From Nocardia takedensis NBRC 100417 (GTDB taxonomy: Bacteria; Actinomycetota; Actinomycetes; Mycobacteriales; Mycobacteriaceae): a stretch of 64,000 nt of DNA. Positions 1-7,369 of the stretch are shown one piece after another. The notes beneath the pieces are model-generated. The model worked only from the letters and a program-made list of their open reading frames with translations, did no database searches and had not been told where the DNA came from. Position 1 is the stretch's first letter. Each line of letters starts with the position of its first letter. Location of the stretch: the NCBI RefSeq assembly GCF_000308695.1, contig NZ_BAGG01000264.1, forward strand, positions 40,037 through 104,036, read 5' to 3'. The position numbers and the translations under genes are program-made.

Positions 1-258
1 GGTGTAGAGACGGTCGGCGTCGGAATCGACCACGCCGAAGGCGAACGGGGCGGCCAGGGTGAAGCGCGCGGCGAGGTCGCCGCCGCCCTGGATGCCGCCG
101 TCCATCCGGTAGGTGGTGACACCGTCGGCGAACTCCGAGGAGCGGCGGATGTCCTCGAATCCGCGCCAGGCGCCGACAGCGTCGAACAGCGAAGGTCTGC
201 CCACCCATTCGCCCGCGATGCGACGTTGCCACACACTGGGTTCGGCGACGGCGCTCAT
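1..258 (-). CDS. Unknown protein, N-terminal part only (runs off window)
   Basis: This frame is open from an ATG at 258 to the left edge and gives 86 residues beginning MSAVAEPSVWQRR. The start codon overlaps the stop of the RCCR-like gene upstream (ATGA), so it is translationally coupled and belongs to the same operon. The early segment has a G-E-W-x-G stretch (about residues 15-19), which recalls the G-x-W signature of lipocalin-like beta barrels, but that is a weak resemblance. I do not recognise the family. Its place next to proteins resembling tetrapyrrole enzymes suggests a role in the same pathway. Confidence 0.6.
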   Translation of the reverse strand, partial: MSAVAEPSVWQRRIAGEWVGRPSLFDAVGAWRGFEDIRRSSEFADGVTTYRMDGGIQGGGDLAARFTLAAPFAFGVVDSDADRLYT

Positions 259-944
259 GCCAGCAACTCCCCGCGCACCCGTTCGCACTGTTCGTCGCCG
301 ATCAGCTGTCGCACCCGCTCCCACACGGGATCGACCCGCGGATCGAACAGATTGGCGCGTGCCGCCGCGTCCCGGACCGACAGTTCGCCCTCGATCGCGT
401 CGATTCCTTTGTCCACCAACGTCAGCCAGTGGCGCAGGTAGCCGTCCACGGTGTCGTCCAGTGCGCGGAAGGCGTCCGGTGTGGCCCGGCACACCACCAT
501 CCACGGCGACATCATCGCCCGCTGGCGGGGGCCGATCGCGGCCGCCGAGAGACCGTCGAGGGTCCACGCTCCCTCGAAGAGATCGGTCAGCGGGGCGAAG
601 GCGTCGTCGAGATAGTCCAGGTGCACGGCCAGATCGGCGCGGGGAATCAGATCGAGGTGCATCGCGTAGTACTCGGCCGAGGCCACCGAATCCAGGGTGA
701 AGTGCGGGATCGGCGAATCGGCCGGGGTGAACGCGAAGACCATGTGGCTGTCGAGACCGATCTTCGGCACCACCAGCGAGACCACCACGGCCTTGTCGAT
801 GGGGCCGCCGTGCAGCACCCGCAGGCGACCGACCGGTGTCGGCGACATCGGACTGGTCAGGTCGAGATCGGTGGTGACCGCGAGACCCAGGCTCTCGGTC
901 AGGGTGGACAGGGTGCGCTCGCACAGCGCGGCGGGCAGGCTCAT
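255..944 (-). CDS. RCCR-like (bilin reductase-fold) protein A
   Basis: The 229-residue product resembles red chlorophyll catabolite reductase (RCCR), the plant member of the ferredoxin-dependent bilin reductase fold. I compared it from memory. Shared landmarks are P-H-F followed by an acidic residue (Asp85), an L-D-L-x-x-R-x-D-L run near residues 97-105 followed by a D-Y-L segment, S-P-W near 146-148, and a C-terminal R-D pair (191-192) before an amphipathic helix. As I recall the alignment, Asp85 lies where plant RCCR has a catalytic Glu. Both ends overlap neighbouring genes by four bases (941-944 and 255-258), placing it directly after the Rieske oxygenase gene. The likely role is reduction or binding of a linear tetrapyrrole. 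Function is inferred from fold resemblance and context. Confidence 0.6.
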   Translation of the reverse strand: MSLPAALCERTLSTLTESLGLAVTTDLDLTSPMSPTPVGRLRVLHGGPIDKAVVVSLVVPKIGLDSHMVFAFTPADSPIPHFTLDSVASAEYYAMHLDLIPRADLAVHLDYLDDAFAPLTDLFEGAWTLDGLSAAAIGPRQRAMMSPWMVVCRATPDAFRALDDTVDGYLRHWLTLVDKGIDAIEGELSVRDAAARANLFDPRVDPVWERVRQLIGDEQCERVRGELLA

Positions 945-2062
945 GGTCGGGCACTTCCGTTGCGGGCCTTGTGCACCCAGGCGCTGGCCAGTTCGGGATG
1001 GTCGCGCCGCGAGGGCGAGGCGATGACGGTGGCGTTGCGGCGCGGCCCCTCGGTGGCGATGATGTCGTCGCCGCCGACCCACCAGCCCGCCTTGATCAAC
1101 TGGGTCCGGCGGCGTCGGTAGGCGACCTGGAGGGCGTCGCTGCGCACGTGCAATTCGTCGGCCAGATCGAAGGGCAGCAGTTCGGGGCGTTGGGCCTCCA
1201 CCACCGGTTGATCCTGGAGCAGGATCTTCGCGATCCGTTTGCGGGCGTTCTCGTCGGCCCAACCGCCGGTGAAGAAATTGCGGTAGCCGATGATCTTGAT
1301 CAGGGTGCGTTCCTGGGACAGCGGGATGTTGAAGTCGTAGAGCAGCATGTCGCCGATCGGTAGGCGCACATGCAGTTTCACCACATTGGGCAGGTACCAC
1401 CCGTTGGTGACGGTGACGTGTTCGGGTCGCGGCTTGCGTTTGGCGAGCAGTCCCCACAGCCCCTTGGGCGGCGGCGGGCTGAGCAGGATGTCGGCTTCGG
1501 CGGACCACTCGTCGGAGCGGATGCGGAAGTCGGGGATCTCGGGCTTGTCGGGGTTGCCGAAGGAGGTGCCGTGCACGAACGGGGTGTGCGAGGCGTCGAC
1601 CACGTTCTCGAAGGTCCGCTCGTAGTTGGCCTCGACCTCCATCTCGAAGTGCACGGCGCGGAAGTTCGGGTCGTCGTGCTCCGGGATGACCGGGATGGGC
1701 GGGCGTTCCTCCTCGGGCAGATCGCCGAGGAAGGCCCACACCATGCCGTACCGCTCGACGGTCGGATAGGAGTCCACGCGCGCTTTGCGCGGGATGCTGC
1801 GCTGTTCGGCGTTGGCGGGGATCTTGACGCACGCGCCCGCCGGGTCGTACTGCCACCCGTGATACGGGCACGCGATGCAGTCGTCGACCACCGTGCCCAT
1901 CGCCAGCGACCCGCCGCGGTGCACGCACAGATCCGACAGGCACACCGCGGCGCCCGCCCGGTCGCGGTAGAGGACGAAATCCTGGCCCAGGCAGGTCACC
2001 CGGCACGGCGTGCGGCTCACCTTCTCGGCGAATTCCAGTGCGTACCAGAAGTTCTTGAGCAT
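941..2062 (-). CDS. Rieske non-heme iron oxygenase, PaO/VanA type
   Basis: The 373-residue protein has an N-terminal Rieske [2Fe-2S] domain with C46-x-H48 and C65-x2-H68. The mononuclear iron site N153-x2-D156-x2-H159-x4-H164 lies in the catalytic domain. This arrangement fits single-component-alpha Rieske oxygenases such as vanillate demethylase and pheophorbide a oxygenase (PaO). There is no C-terminal membrane anchor, unlike plant PaO. In plants PaO opens the chlorophyll macrocycle and RCCR reduces the product. Here the gene is followed by one RCCR-like gene (ATGA overlap) and preceded by a chlorophyllase-like gene and another RCCR-like gene, so macrocycle oxidation is the natural hypothesis. 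Demethylation or hydroxylation of another aromatic is possible. No reductase gene lies next to it. Confidence 0.85.
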   Translation of the reverse strand: MLKNFWYALEFAEKVSRTPCRVTCLGQDFVLYRDRAGAAVCLSDLCVHRGGSLAMGTVVDDCIACPYHGWQYDPAGACVKIPANAEQRSIPRKARVDSYPTVERYGMVWAFLGDLPEEERPPIPVIPEHDDPNFRAVHFEMEVEANYERTFENVVDASHTPFVHGTSFGNPDKPEIPDFRIRSDEWSAEADILLSPPPPKGLWGLLAKRKPRPEHVTVTNGWYLPNVVKLHVRLPIGDMLLYDFNIPLSQERTLIKIIGYRNFFTGGWADENARKRIAKILLQDQPVVEAQRPELLPFDLADELHVRSDALQVAYRRRRTQLIKAGWWVGGDDIIATEGPRRNATVIASPSRRDHPELASAWVHKARNGSARP

Positions 2063-2171
2063 GACGCTGACTCCTATCGGTGTTCCAGGACGACACCGGT
2101 GTCGTCGAAGGCGGACAGTTCCTTGCGCGCCACATCCGATCCGCGCACGTGCGCGTCGAGGAACAGCGTGG

Positions 2172-3020
2172 TCAGGCGGCGAACGGGGGGAGGGCGTCGG
2201 CGTCGGCGGGCCCGTCGAGGAAGGCCCTGGCCGCGGTGGGGTCGGTGTCGGCGATGCCGAAGTGATTGGCGCCCTCGACGACCGCGAGCAGGTGCCCCGT
2301 GCCGGGGAGCGCTTCGGCGAAGGTCCGTGCCACCGGATCGGCGCGGGTCGCGCCGTCCTCGCCGTAGCGGTCGGCGCTGCCCATGATGACGCCGTCGTTG
2401 GTGCCGACGCCGAGCAGGACCGGGCAGTCCACCTGGGCGGGCAGCACCGTCCCCGGCGCCCAGCCGAGCATGGTGGCGACCATGTTGTGCGAACCCCACC
2501 CGAACACCGCGCGGACACCGGGGAAGAACCGCGCCGATTGCAGGGCGACCGTGCCGCCGGCGGAATGTCCGCCGAGGGCGACGCGGTCCAGGTCCAGCGC
2601 GCTCGCCAACGGCGAGAGGCGGTGCAGTTCGGCGAGGGTGTCGAGGATCGCGCCGATGGTCGGGCAGGTGGGTCCGTCGCCGTAGGCGCCGGGACGCGCC
2701 GCCGCCAGGTCGACGCCGGGCGTCAGCCCGTACTGTCCGCCGAACAGTTCGGCGACCCGGTCGAAAGTGACGACCACGTAACCCTGTTCGGCGATCGCGC
2801 AGGCGTAGCGGCGGTAGGAGTCCTGCCCGACGTTGACTCCGGACAGGAAGATCACCACCGGGTAGGGCGCGCCGGCGGGGTCCGCGCCGAACACACCGGT
2901 GAGTCGTTCGGCGTCGTCGCCGCGCACCTCGGCGGGGTAATAGATCTTCAGATGCGCGGTGTCGAAAGGGCTTTCGCCGTGGGTGCGCACCGACCACCAC
3001 AGCGACCGGACGACGCTCAC
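2172..3020 (-). CDS. Chlorophyllase-like alpha/beta hydrolase, C-terminus probably frameshifted
   Basis: The GTG start at 3020 overlaps the stop of the gene upstream (GTGA). The 282-residue product is an alpha/beta hydrolase with a nucleophile elbow G-H-S153-A-G-G, an early strand carrying F-L-S-G near residue 60 (oxyanion region), and a late N-H-F histidine. The layout recalls chlorophyllase and PAF-acetylhydrolase-type esterases. The frame stops at 2172, but a neighbouring frame continues with a typical family tail (T-L-F-L-D-A-H and onward) and ends at a TAG at 2074-2076, only 11 bases before the Rieske start. Adding one base to the C6 run (minus strand) near 2187-2192 joins the two frames. 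The true gene is therefore probably 2074-3020, with either a sequencing error or a real frameshift. The inferred reaction is ester hydrolysis, for example removal of a phytyl-like side chain. Confidence 0.75.
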   Translation of the reverse strand: MSVVRSLWWSVRTHGESPFDTAHLKIYYPAEVRGDDAERLTGVFGADPAGAPYPVVIFLSGVNVGQDSYRRYACAIAEQGYVVVTFDRVAELFGGQYGLTPGVDLAAARPGAYGDGPTCPTIGAILDTLAELHRLSPLASALDLDRVALGGHSAGGTVALQSARFFPGVRAVFGWGSHNMVATMLGWAPGTVLPAQVDCPVLLGVGTNDGVIMGSADRYGEDGATRADPVARTFAEALPGTGHLLAVVEGANHFGIADTDPTAARAFLDGPADADALPPFAA

Positions 3021-3826
3021 GCGCTCGGCCTCGGCGAGACGCGGTCCCCGCCCCACAGCGCCCGCACCAGGCGTCCGGTCAGTTCCGCCCCGAACATCCG
3101 CTCGCCCATCACGTTGGCCGGATCGCGTTCGGCGATGTTGCGGCGGATCGCGAGATCCCGGTCGGCCAGTGCCGCGCGTTCGGTCTCGGGCACCGGATCG
3201 CCGCGCTCCACCCAGGACAGCCACAGGTCCACCCGCTCGCGCAGGGCGGCGGCGACGCTGTCGAGGTTGGCGCGGGTGGGCGGGAAGGAGTAGCAGTGCG
3301 CGACGGGGGACAGGCTCGTGCGGATGAAGCCGGTACGACTGGTGAACCACGCGAAATCCGGGTGCTCGACCTTGAAGTCCAGCCACGGCGCGTCCTGGCC
3401 GTCGTAGTAGCGGTCGAAGTAGTCGCCGTCGGCGACCAGGTCGACGCGCGGGATCGTGTCGACGTAGAACCAGCCCTCCGGCCACAGCAGCATCGCGATG
3501 CCCAGGTGCGGCACCCGCGAACTCGGACCGAGCCACACGGTGAGGTGCAGATTCACGAAACCGGTGCGCGGATCGCCGATCCAGGAGTGCACCATCCAGT
3601 CCACCTCGGGGCCGGAGTAGGCGGCGAGGCTGCCCGCCGGGCCGGAACCCGCGTCGCCGTAGGTCTCCAGATCGACCGTGCTCGCGTCGCGTTCGACGGC
3701 GAACCTGGCCGTGACGCGGTCCCGGAGTTCGGTCAGCAGCGCCCGCCACTCGGTGAAGGTCTCGGTCACATCCGCGCGCGGGTTCTCATCGACCATCTGC
3801 TCGACGTGTTGCAGTGTTTCACTCAC
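3017..3826 (-). CDS. RCCR-like (bilin reductase-fold) protein B
   Basis: The 269-residue protein is a second, diverged RCCR-like member. It matches plant RCCR, as I remember it, more visibly than protein A. It has W-x-x-x-S-W-I near 77-83, P-R-V-D-L then D-Y-F-D-R-Y-Y (126-141), T-G-F-I-R-T-S-L-S-P (165-174), a helix ending in W-L-S-W-V-E-R, then R-D (223-224), R-R-N, and a closing M-F-G helix. At the position where protein A has Asp85, this one has Ala111, so the two paralogues may differ in catalysis. The GTG start at 3826 lies two bases after the nitrilase-like gene's stop. Two different RCCR-like proteins flanking a Rieske oxygenase suggest successive reductions or a reductase plus a carrier protein. 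Confidence 0.65.
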   Translation of the reverse strand: MSETLQHVEQMVDENPRADVTETFTEWRALLTELRDRVTARFAVERDASTVDLETYGDAGSGPAGSLAAYSGPEVDWMVHSWIGDPRTGFVNLHLTVWLGPSSRVPHLGIAMLLWPEGWFYVDTIPRVDLVADGDYFDRYYDGQDAPWLDFKVEHPDFAWFTSRTGFIRTSLSPVAHCYSFPPTRANLDSVAAALRERVDLWLSWVERGDPVPETERAALADRDLAIRRNIAERDPANVMGERMFGAELTGRLVRALWGGDRVSPRPSA

Positions 3827-3828
3827 GG

Positions 3829-5439
3829 TCACTCCATTCCTGAGGTCGCGGCGGCGAGCGGCCCGCGTGGCCGCCCGTCGACGAGGTTGGTGCCGCGCGA
3901 GACGTCGCGGTTGACGGCCTGCGCGGGTCGCAGGACCGCGCGCAGGCTGATCGAGCCCGCGACCGTGGCGCTGACGACGGGGTGGCTGATGACGCCGGTG
4001 AACGGGCCTTGCCAGCGCGTCCACAGGGTGAAGTCCGGACTCAGCGCGTAGCACGCGCCGCGGAATTCGCCGTCGCCGTCGTAGCCCGCGGCCACCACGT
4101 TGAGGCGGTTCTCCGCGGCGCGTTCGGCGAGTCCGAGCGTCAGTTCCCACGGTTCGGAGGGCGTGTGGGTGACGGCGACCACGTCGGCGTCGGCCACCGC
4201 GGCCAGTCGGAAGGTCTCGGGGAAGACCGCGTCGTCGCCGACCACGAGCGCGAGCCTGCCCCAGGGCAGCTCGAATATCGTCTGGCGCGCACCGAATTCG
4301 GTGAGCCACGGGTGACGGCGGGTCGGATGCAGTTGCGGCTGACGCCCCAGCACCCCGTCCGCGCCGACCAGCACGCCGTGGTGGCTCGCGCCGTCGCGCA
4401 CGGAGAACACCAGATACGCCGAGGTGCCCGCGAGCGCGGCGCGCGCCTGCTCCACGGTGAAGTCCGCGAGTTCGGGCGCGACGATCAGGTCCGCGCCCGC
4501 GGCGGCGGCCTCGCGCACCAAGGGGAGTTCGGCGGCGACCACCGCGGCGCTGATGGTCGCCGCGCCGGGCCCCGCCGCGCGCGCCGACGGTTCGGCCAGC
4601 GGTCGGTAGATCTCCGGCCGTCGCGCGCCGAGCAGATCGGTGCCGTCGGGGCGGATCTTGTCATCGGCCGAGGTGACATCGATGTCGGCGACCACGAGCG
4701 CCTCGCCGGTGGGCGGGGCGATGGCCACCACCGTGCCGTCGGGCGCGACGATCTGACTCTCGCCCGCGCCGTGCAGGCGATCGGCGGGGACGCCGAGGCG
4801 TTCGGCGATCTGGGGCAGTTGGTCTTCGGGGAGCAGGGGACCGACCTTGTTGGCGGCGACCACCCACACCTTGTTCTCCGCCGCGCGGACCGGCACGTGC
4901 AGGCTCGCCTCGTCGACGGCGAAGGAGTTCAGGCTGTTGACCAGGATCTGCGCGCCGCGCACGGCCAGCGATCTGGTCACCTCGGAGATGACGCCTTCCA
5001 TGCAGGCGTACATGCCGATCCGGCCCAACGCGGTCGCGATGACGGGAGATTCGCTCGTGCCGCGGTCGAAGTAGTCGTTCTCGGCGCCCATCAGGATCTG
5101 CTTGTCGGCTTCGCCGAGCAGTGCGCCGTCGGGACCGTAGAGCAGACTGGTGGCGGTGGTGCGTCCGTCGGGGCGCGCGAGGCTGATGCCGATCTTGACG
5201 TGGATGCCGTGACGTGCGGCACGTTCGGCGACGGCGGTGAGGAAGTCGTCACCGAGACGCAGGGCCGCTCGGCGCGCGTGCGCCCGGTCGGCGTACCAGG
5301 ATAGGTGGTTACAGAACTCGGGCAGGACGACCAGTTCGGCCTCGGCCCCGGCGGCGGCGTCGATGGCGCGCAGGCACGCGTCCAGGTTGACCGCCGCGTC
5401 GGTGCCCGCCGCGAACTGCGCGGCCGCGACTCGGGTCAT
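3829..5439 (-). CDS. Two-domain nitrilase-superfamily hydrolase
   Basis: This is the first gene of the minus-strand tetrapyrrole-like operon; its ATG at 5439 follows a GAGG motif. The 536-residue protein contains two carbon-nitrogen hydrolase domains. The N-terminal domain (about 1-270) has a complete Glu-Lys-Cys set: L-P-E-F, D-K-Q and A-C-M-E-G. The C-terminal domain (about 285-500) keeps A-P-E-L but has no clear Lys or Cys at the other two positions, so it is probably catalytically dead and structural or regulatory. A single active domain normally cleaves amides or nitriles. The likely role is hydrolysis of an amide or lactam-type product in the pathway, but the substrate is unknown. A palindromic operator candidate lies about 36 bases upstream. 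Confidence 0.85.
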   Translation of the reverse strand: MTRVAAAQFAAGTDAAVNLDACLRAIDAAAGAEAELVVLPEFCNHLSWYADRAHARRAALRLGDDFLTAVAERAARHGIHVKIGISLARPDGRTTATSLLYGPDGALLGEADKQILMGAENDYFDRGTSESPVIATALGRIGMYACMEGVISEVTRSLAVRGAQILVNSLNSFAVDEASLHVPVRAAENKVWVVAANKVGPLLPEDQLPQIAERLGVPADRLHGAGESQIVAPDGTVVAIAPPTGEALVVADIDVTSADDKIRPDGTDLLGARRPEIYRPLAEPSARAAGPGAATISAAVVAAELPLVREAAAAGADLIVAPELADFTVEQARAALAGTSAYLVFSVRDGASHHGVLVGADGVLGRQPQLHPTRRHPWLTEFGARQTIFELPWGRLALVVGDDAVFPETFRLAAVADADVVAVTHTPSEPWELTLGLAERAAENRLNVVAAGYDGDGEFRGACYALSPDFTLWTRWQGPFTGVISHPVVSATVAGSISLRAVLRPAQAVNRDVSRGTNLVDGRPRGPLAAATSGME

Positions 5440-5474
5440 GGGCGGATCCTCTCGGATGGATGACGTTTCGTTGT

Positions 5475-5490
5475 CCGAAACATGGTTTCC
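5475..5490 (+). promoter_or_regulatory. Candidate operator of the IclR regulon, copy 1
   Basis: The site reads CCGAAACATGGTTTCC. It is preceded by GTTTCGTTGT, so GTTTCG-N5-CGAAAC (5465-5481) and GAAAC-N3-GTTTC overlap here. Very similar sequences lie at 5631-5646 (opposite strand) and 11691-11706. It sits just upstream of the nitrilase-like gene start at 5439. Repetition upstream of several genes next to an IclR gene suggests that regulator's binding site. Confidence 0.6.
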
Positions 5491-5630
5491 CATTGCGCTG
5501 ATTCTGTCCCTCGTCGGCGAAGGTGTCCAGGCGGGCAATACGCATTTCATGCGGACGTAACGAAAGGTCGTTTCACCTGCGACGACTGGCGGGATCGGGT
5601 GCTCGGCAGGTAGAGTCTCGTTCCGCTCAA

Positions 5631-5646
5631 GGAAACAGTGTTTCGA
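5631..5646 (-). promoter_or_regulatory. Candidate operator of the IclR regulon, copy 2
   Basis: On the minus strand it reads TCGAAACACTGTTTCC, a GAAACA/TGTTTC palindrome that matches copy 3 at 15 of 16 positions. It lies 16 bases before the Dabb-domain gene start at 5662. Confidence 0.55.
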
Positions 5647-5661
5647 TAGTGAGGTAGTCGC

Positions 5662-5946
5662 ATGGCTCTGCACCACGTCGTCCTGATGAGGTTCGTCGAC
5701 CGTGCCGACGCGCCGGAGGCCCGACGGCGACTGCGCGCGATGGCTCCGCACGTCGCCCAGATCCGCGACATGGCCGTCGAACTGGACGAAGGCGGCACCG
5801 CGGTGTCCTACGACCTGTGCCTGACCACCGTGCACGACTCCGCCGCCGAACTGCGCGGCTACCAGGACCATCCGGCGCACCGGGAGATCGCGGCGTGGCT
5901 GACTCCCCGCCTGGCCGCGCGCGCCGTCGTGGACTTCCAGCGCTGA
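5662..5946 (+). CDS. Dabb (stress-responsive A/B barrel) domain protein
   Basis: This 94-residue protein spans one alpha/beta-barrel dimeric (Dabb) domain. It starts H-H-V-V-L-M-R-F, has a central strand D-L-C-L-T-T, and ends H-P-A-H-R-E-I plus a final strand, as in the family. These small proteins form ferredoxin-like dimers. Some are enzymes of aromatic or terpenoid metabolism and others have no known role. It is transcribed divergently from the nitrilase-like gene and has its own copy of the shared palindromic site, so it is probably part of the same regulon. It ends 11 bases before the convergent aldehyde dehydrogenase gene's stop. Confidence 0.8.
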   Translation: MALHHVVLMRFVDRADAPEARRRLRAMAPHVAQIRDMAVELDEGGTAVSYDLCLTTVHDSAAELRGYQDHPAHREIAAWLTPRLAARAVVDFQR

Positions 5947-5956
5947 TCCCCGGGGG

Positions 5957-7369
5957 TCAGCCCGCCGGGTATGCGCCCGCCGCCGCGCCGAGCCCGCCGC
6001 GCCGGAACGCCGAGGGCGCGTGGCGCACCGTCGACTGGACGTACTCGCGCATGCCCTCGAGCCCGTACTCGCGGCCGAACCCGCTGGACTTCACGCCGCC
6101 GAACGGCGCGCGCGGCGACATGCCCGTCCGATTGTGGGTGTTGACGAAGGTGAATCCCGCCTCGAGTCGCCGGGCCAGGGCGAAGGCCCGGTCCTCGTCG
6201 GCCGACCACACCGATGCCCCGAGACCGAGTTCGCTGTCGTTGGCCCGCCGCACCACCTCGTCCTCCGCGTCGTAGACCAGCAGCGGAACCGCCGGACCGA
6301 ACTGCTCGAGCCGCACCAGATCGGCCTCGTCGGGCAGGTCGAGCACCAGTGCGGGCGCGAGGAAATAGCCGTCGCCGCGCGGGGCGGGCGCGAGCGGGAC
6401 GATGCGCCCGCCCCGCCGTGCGGCGTCGTCGAGCAGGGCGATGACCCGCTCGGCCGCCGCGCGCGTCACGACCGGCCCCATGGTGACCTTCGCCGAGAGC
6501 GGGTCGCCGACCCGCAGCGTCCGCGCGGCCGCCGCCCGGTAGGCGTCGACGAACTCCGGGTACCGCCCGCGCGGCACATAGAGCCTTTTGGCGGCCATGC
6601 ACACCTGGCCCGCCGTCGCGAACGAGGCCAGCACCAACCGGTCGTAATCGGCGTCGGTCAAGGCGAAGTCGTCCAGCAGGATCGCGGGGTCGTTGCCGCC
6701 GAGTTCGAGCAGCACCGGTGTCAGCGCCGCGCCCGCGGCCGCCGCGATGGCACGGCCCGCCGCCTCGCCCCCGGTGAAGGCCACCTTGCGGACCGCCGGA
6801 TGGGCGATGAGCGCGGCCACGGTGTCGGGACCGCCGTGCACGACGGTGGTCGCGGGCAACAGTTCCGCGACCGCCGTGACGGTCAGCGGCGCGAGCGGAG
6901 AAGGTTTGAGCACCACGGCGTTCCCTGCGGCCAGCGCCGGACCGAGTTTGATCATCGCCAGGATGATCGGCGCGTTCCACGGCGTGATCGCGAGCACCAC
7001 GCCGAACGGCGCGCCCGTCTGCTCGAGACGGCCAAGGTCGTCGTCGCGGACATCGGTGTTCAGCACCGCGGGCGCGTTCGCGCACACCCAGCGCAGGTAG
7101 GTGACGGCGAAACCGATCTCGCCCCGGCAGTCGGCCACCGGCTTGCCCGATTCCCGGGCCAGCAACCGCGCGAAGTCGTCGGTGCGCGCGGCGATGGCGG
7201 CCGTCGCGGAGCGCAGCACCGTCAGCCGGTCGGTCAGCGATCGCGCCGACCAAGCGAGGAACTGGTCGTGCGCCCGGCGCACCGTCGCGTCCACGGACTC
7301 CGGCGCGCTCGCCGCGACCGAGCCGACGATCTGCGCGGGCGCGGCCGGATTCTCCCGTTCGATCCGCAT
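5957..7369 (-). CDS. Aldehyde dehydrogenase (NAD(P)+-dependent)
   Basis: The 470-residue protein has the full ALDH layout: I-T-P-W-N-A-P cofactor strand, K-P-S-P, F-T-G-G near the Rossmann site, catalytic Glu in L-E-L-G-G-N-D, and catalytic Cys in G-Q-V-C-M. It closes with P-F-G-G-V-K-S-S-G-F-G-R-E. It oxidises an aldehyde to a carboxylate in the cytoplasm. It is the last gene of the operon that starts with the flavin reductase, and its ATG shares one base with the FAD monooxygenase stop (TGATG). Ring-opening oxygenases often leave formyl groups, so oxidation of such a fragment is a reasonable role, but the substrate cannot be read from sequence. Confidence 0.9.
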   Translation of the reverse strand: MRIERENPAAPAQIVGSVAASAPESVDATVRRAHDQFLAWSARSLTDRLTVLRSATAAIAARTDDFARLLARESGKPVADCRGEIGFAVTYLRWVCANAPAVLNTDVRDDDLGRLEQTGAPFGVVLAITPWNAPIILAMIKLGPALAAGNAVVLKPSPLAPLTVTAVAELLPATTVVHGGPDTVAALIAHPAVRKVAFTGGEAAGRAIAAAAGAALTPVLLELGGNDPAILLDDFALTDADYDRLVLASFATAGQVCMAAKRLYVPRGRYPEFVDAYRAAAARTLRVGDPLSAKVTMGPVVTRAAAERVIALLDDAARRGGRIVPLAPAPRGDGYFLAPALVLDLPDEADLVRLEQFGPAVPLLVYDAEDEVVRRANDSELGLGASVWSADEDRAFALARRLEAGFTFVNTHNRTGMSPRAPFGGVKSSGFGREYGLEGMREYVQSTVRHAPSAFRRGGLGAAAGAYPAG

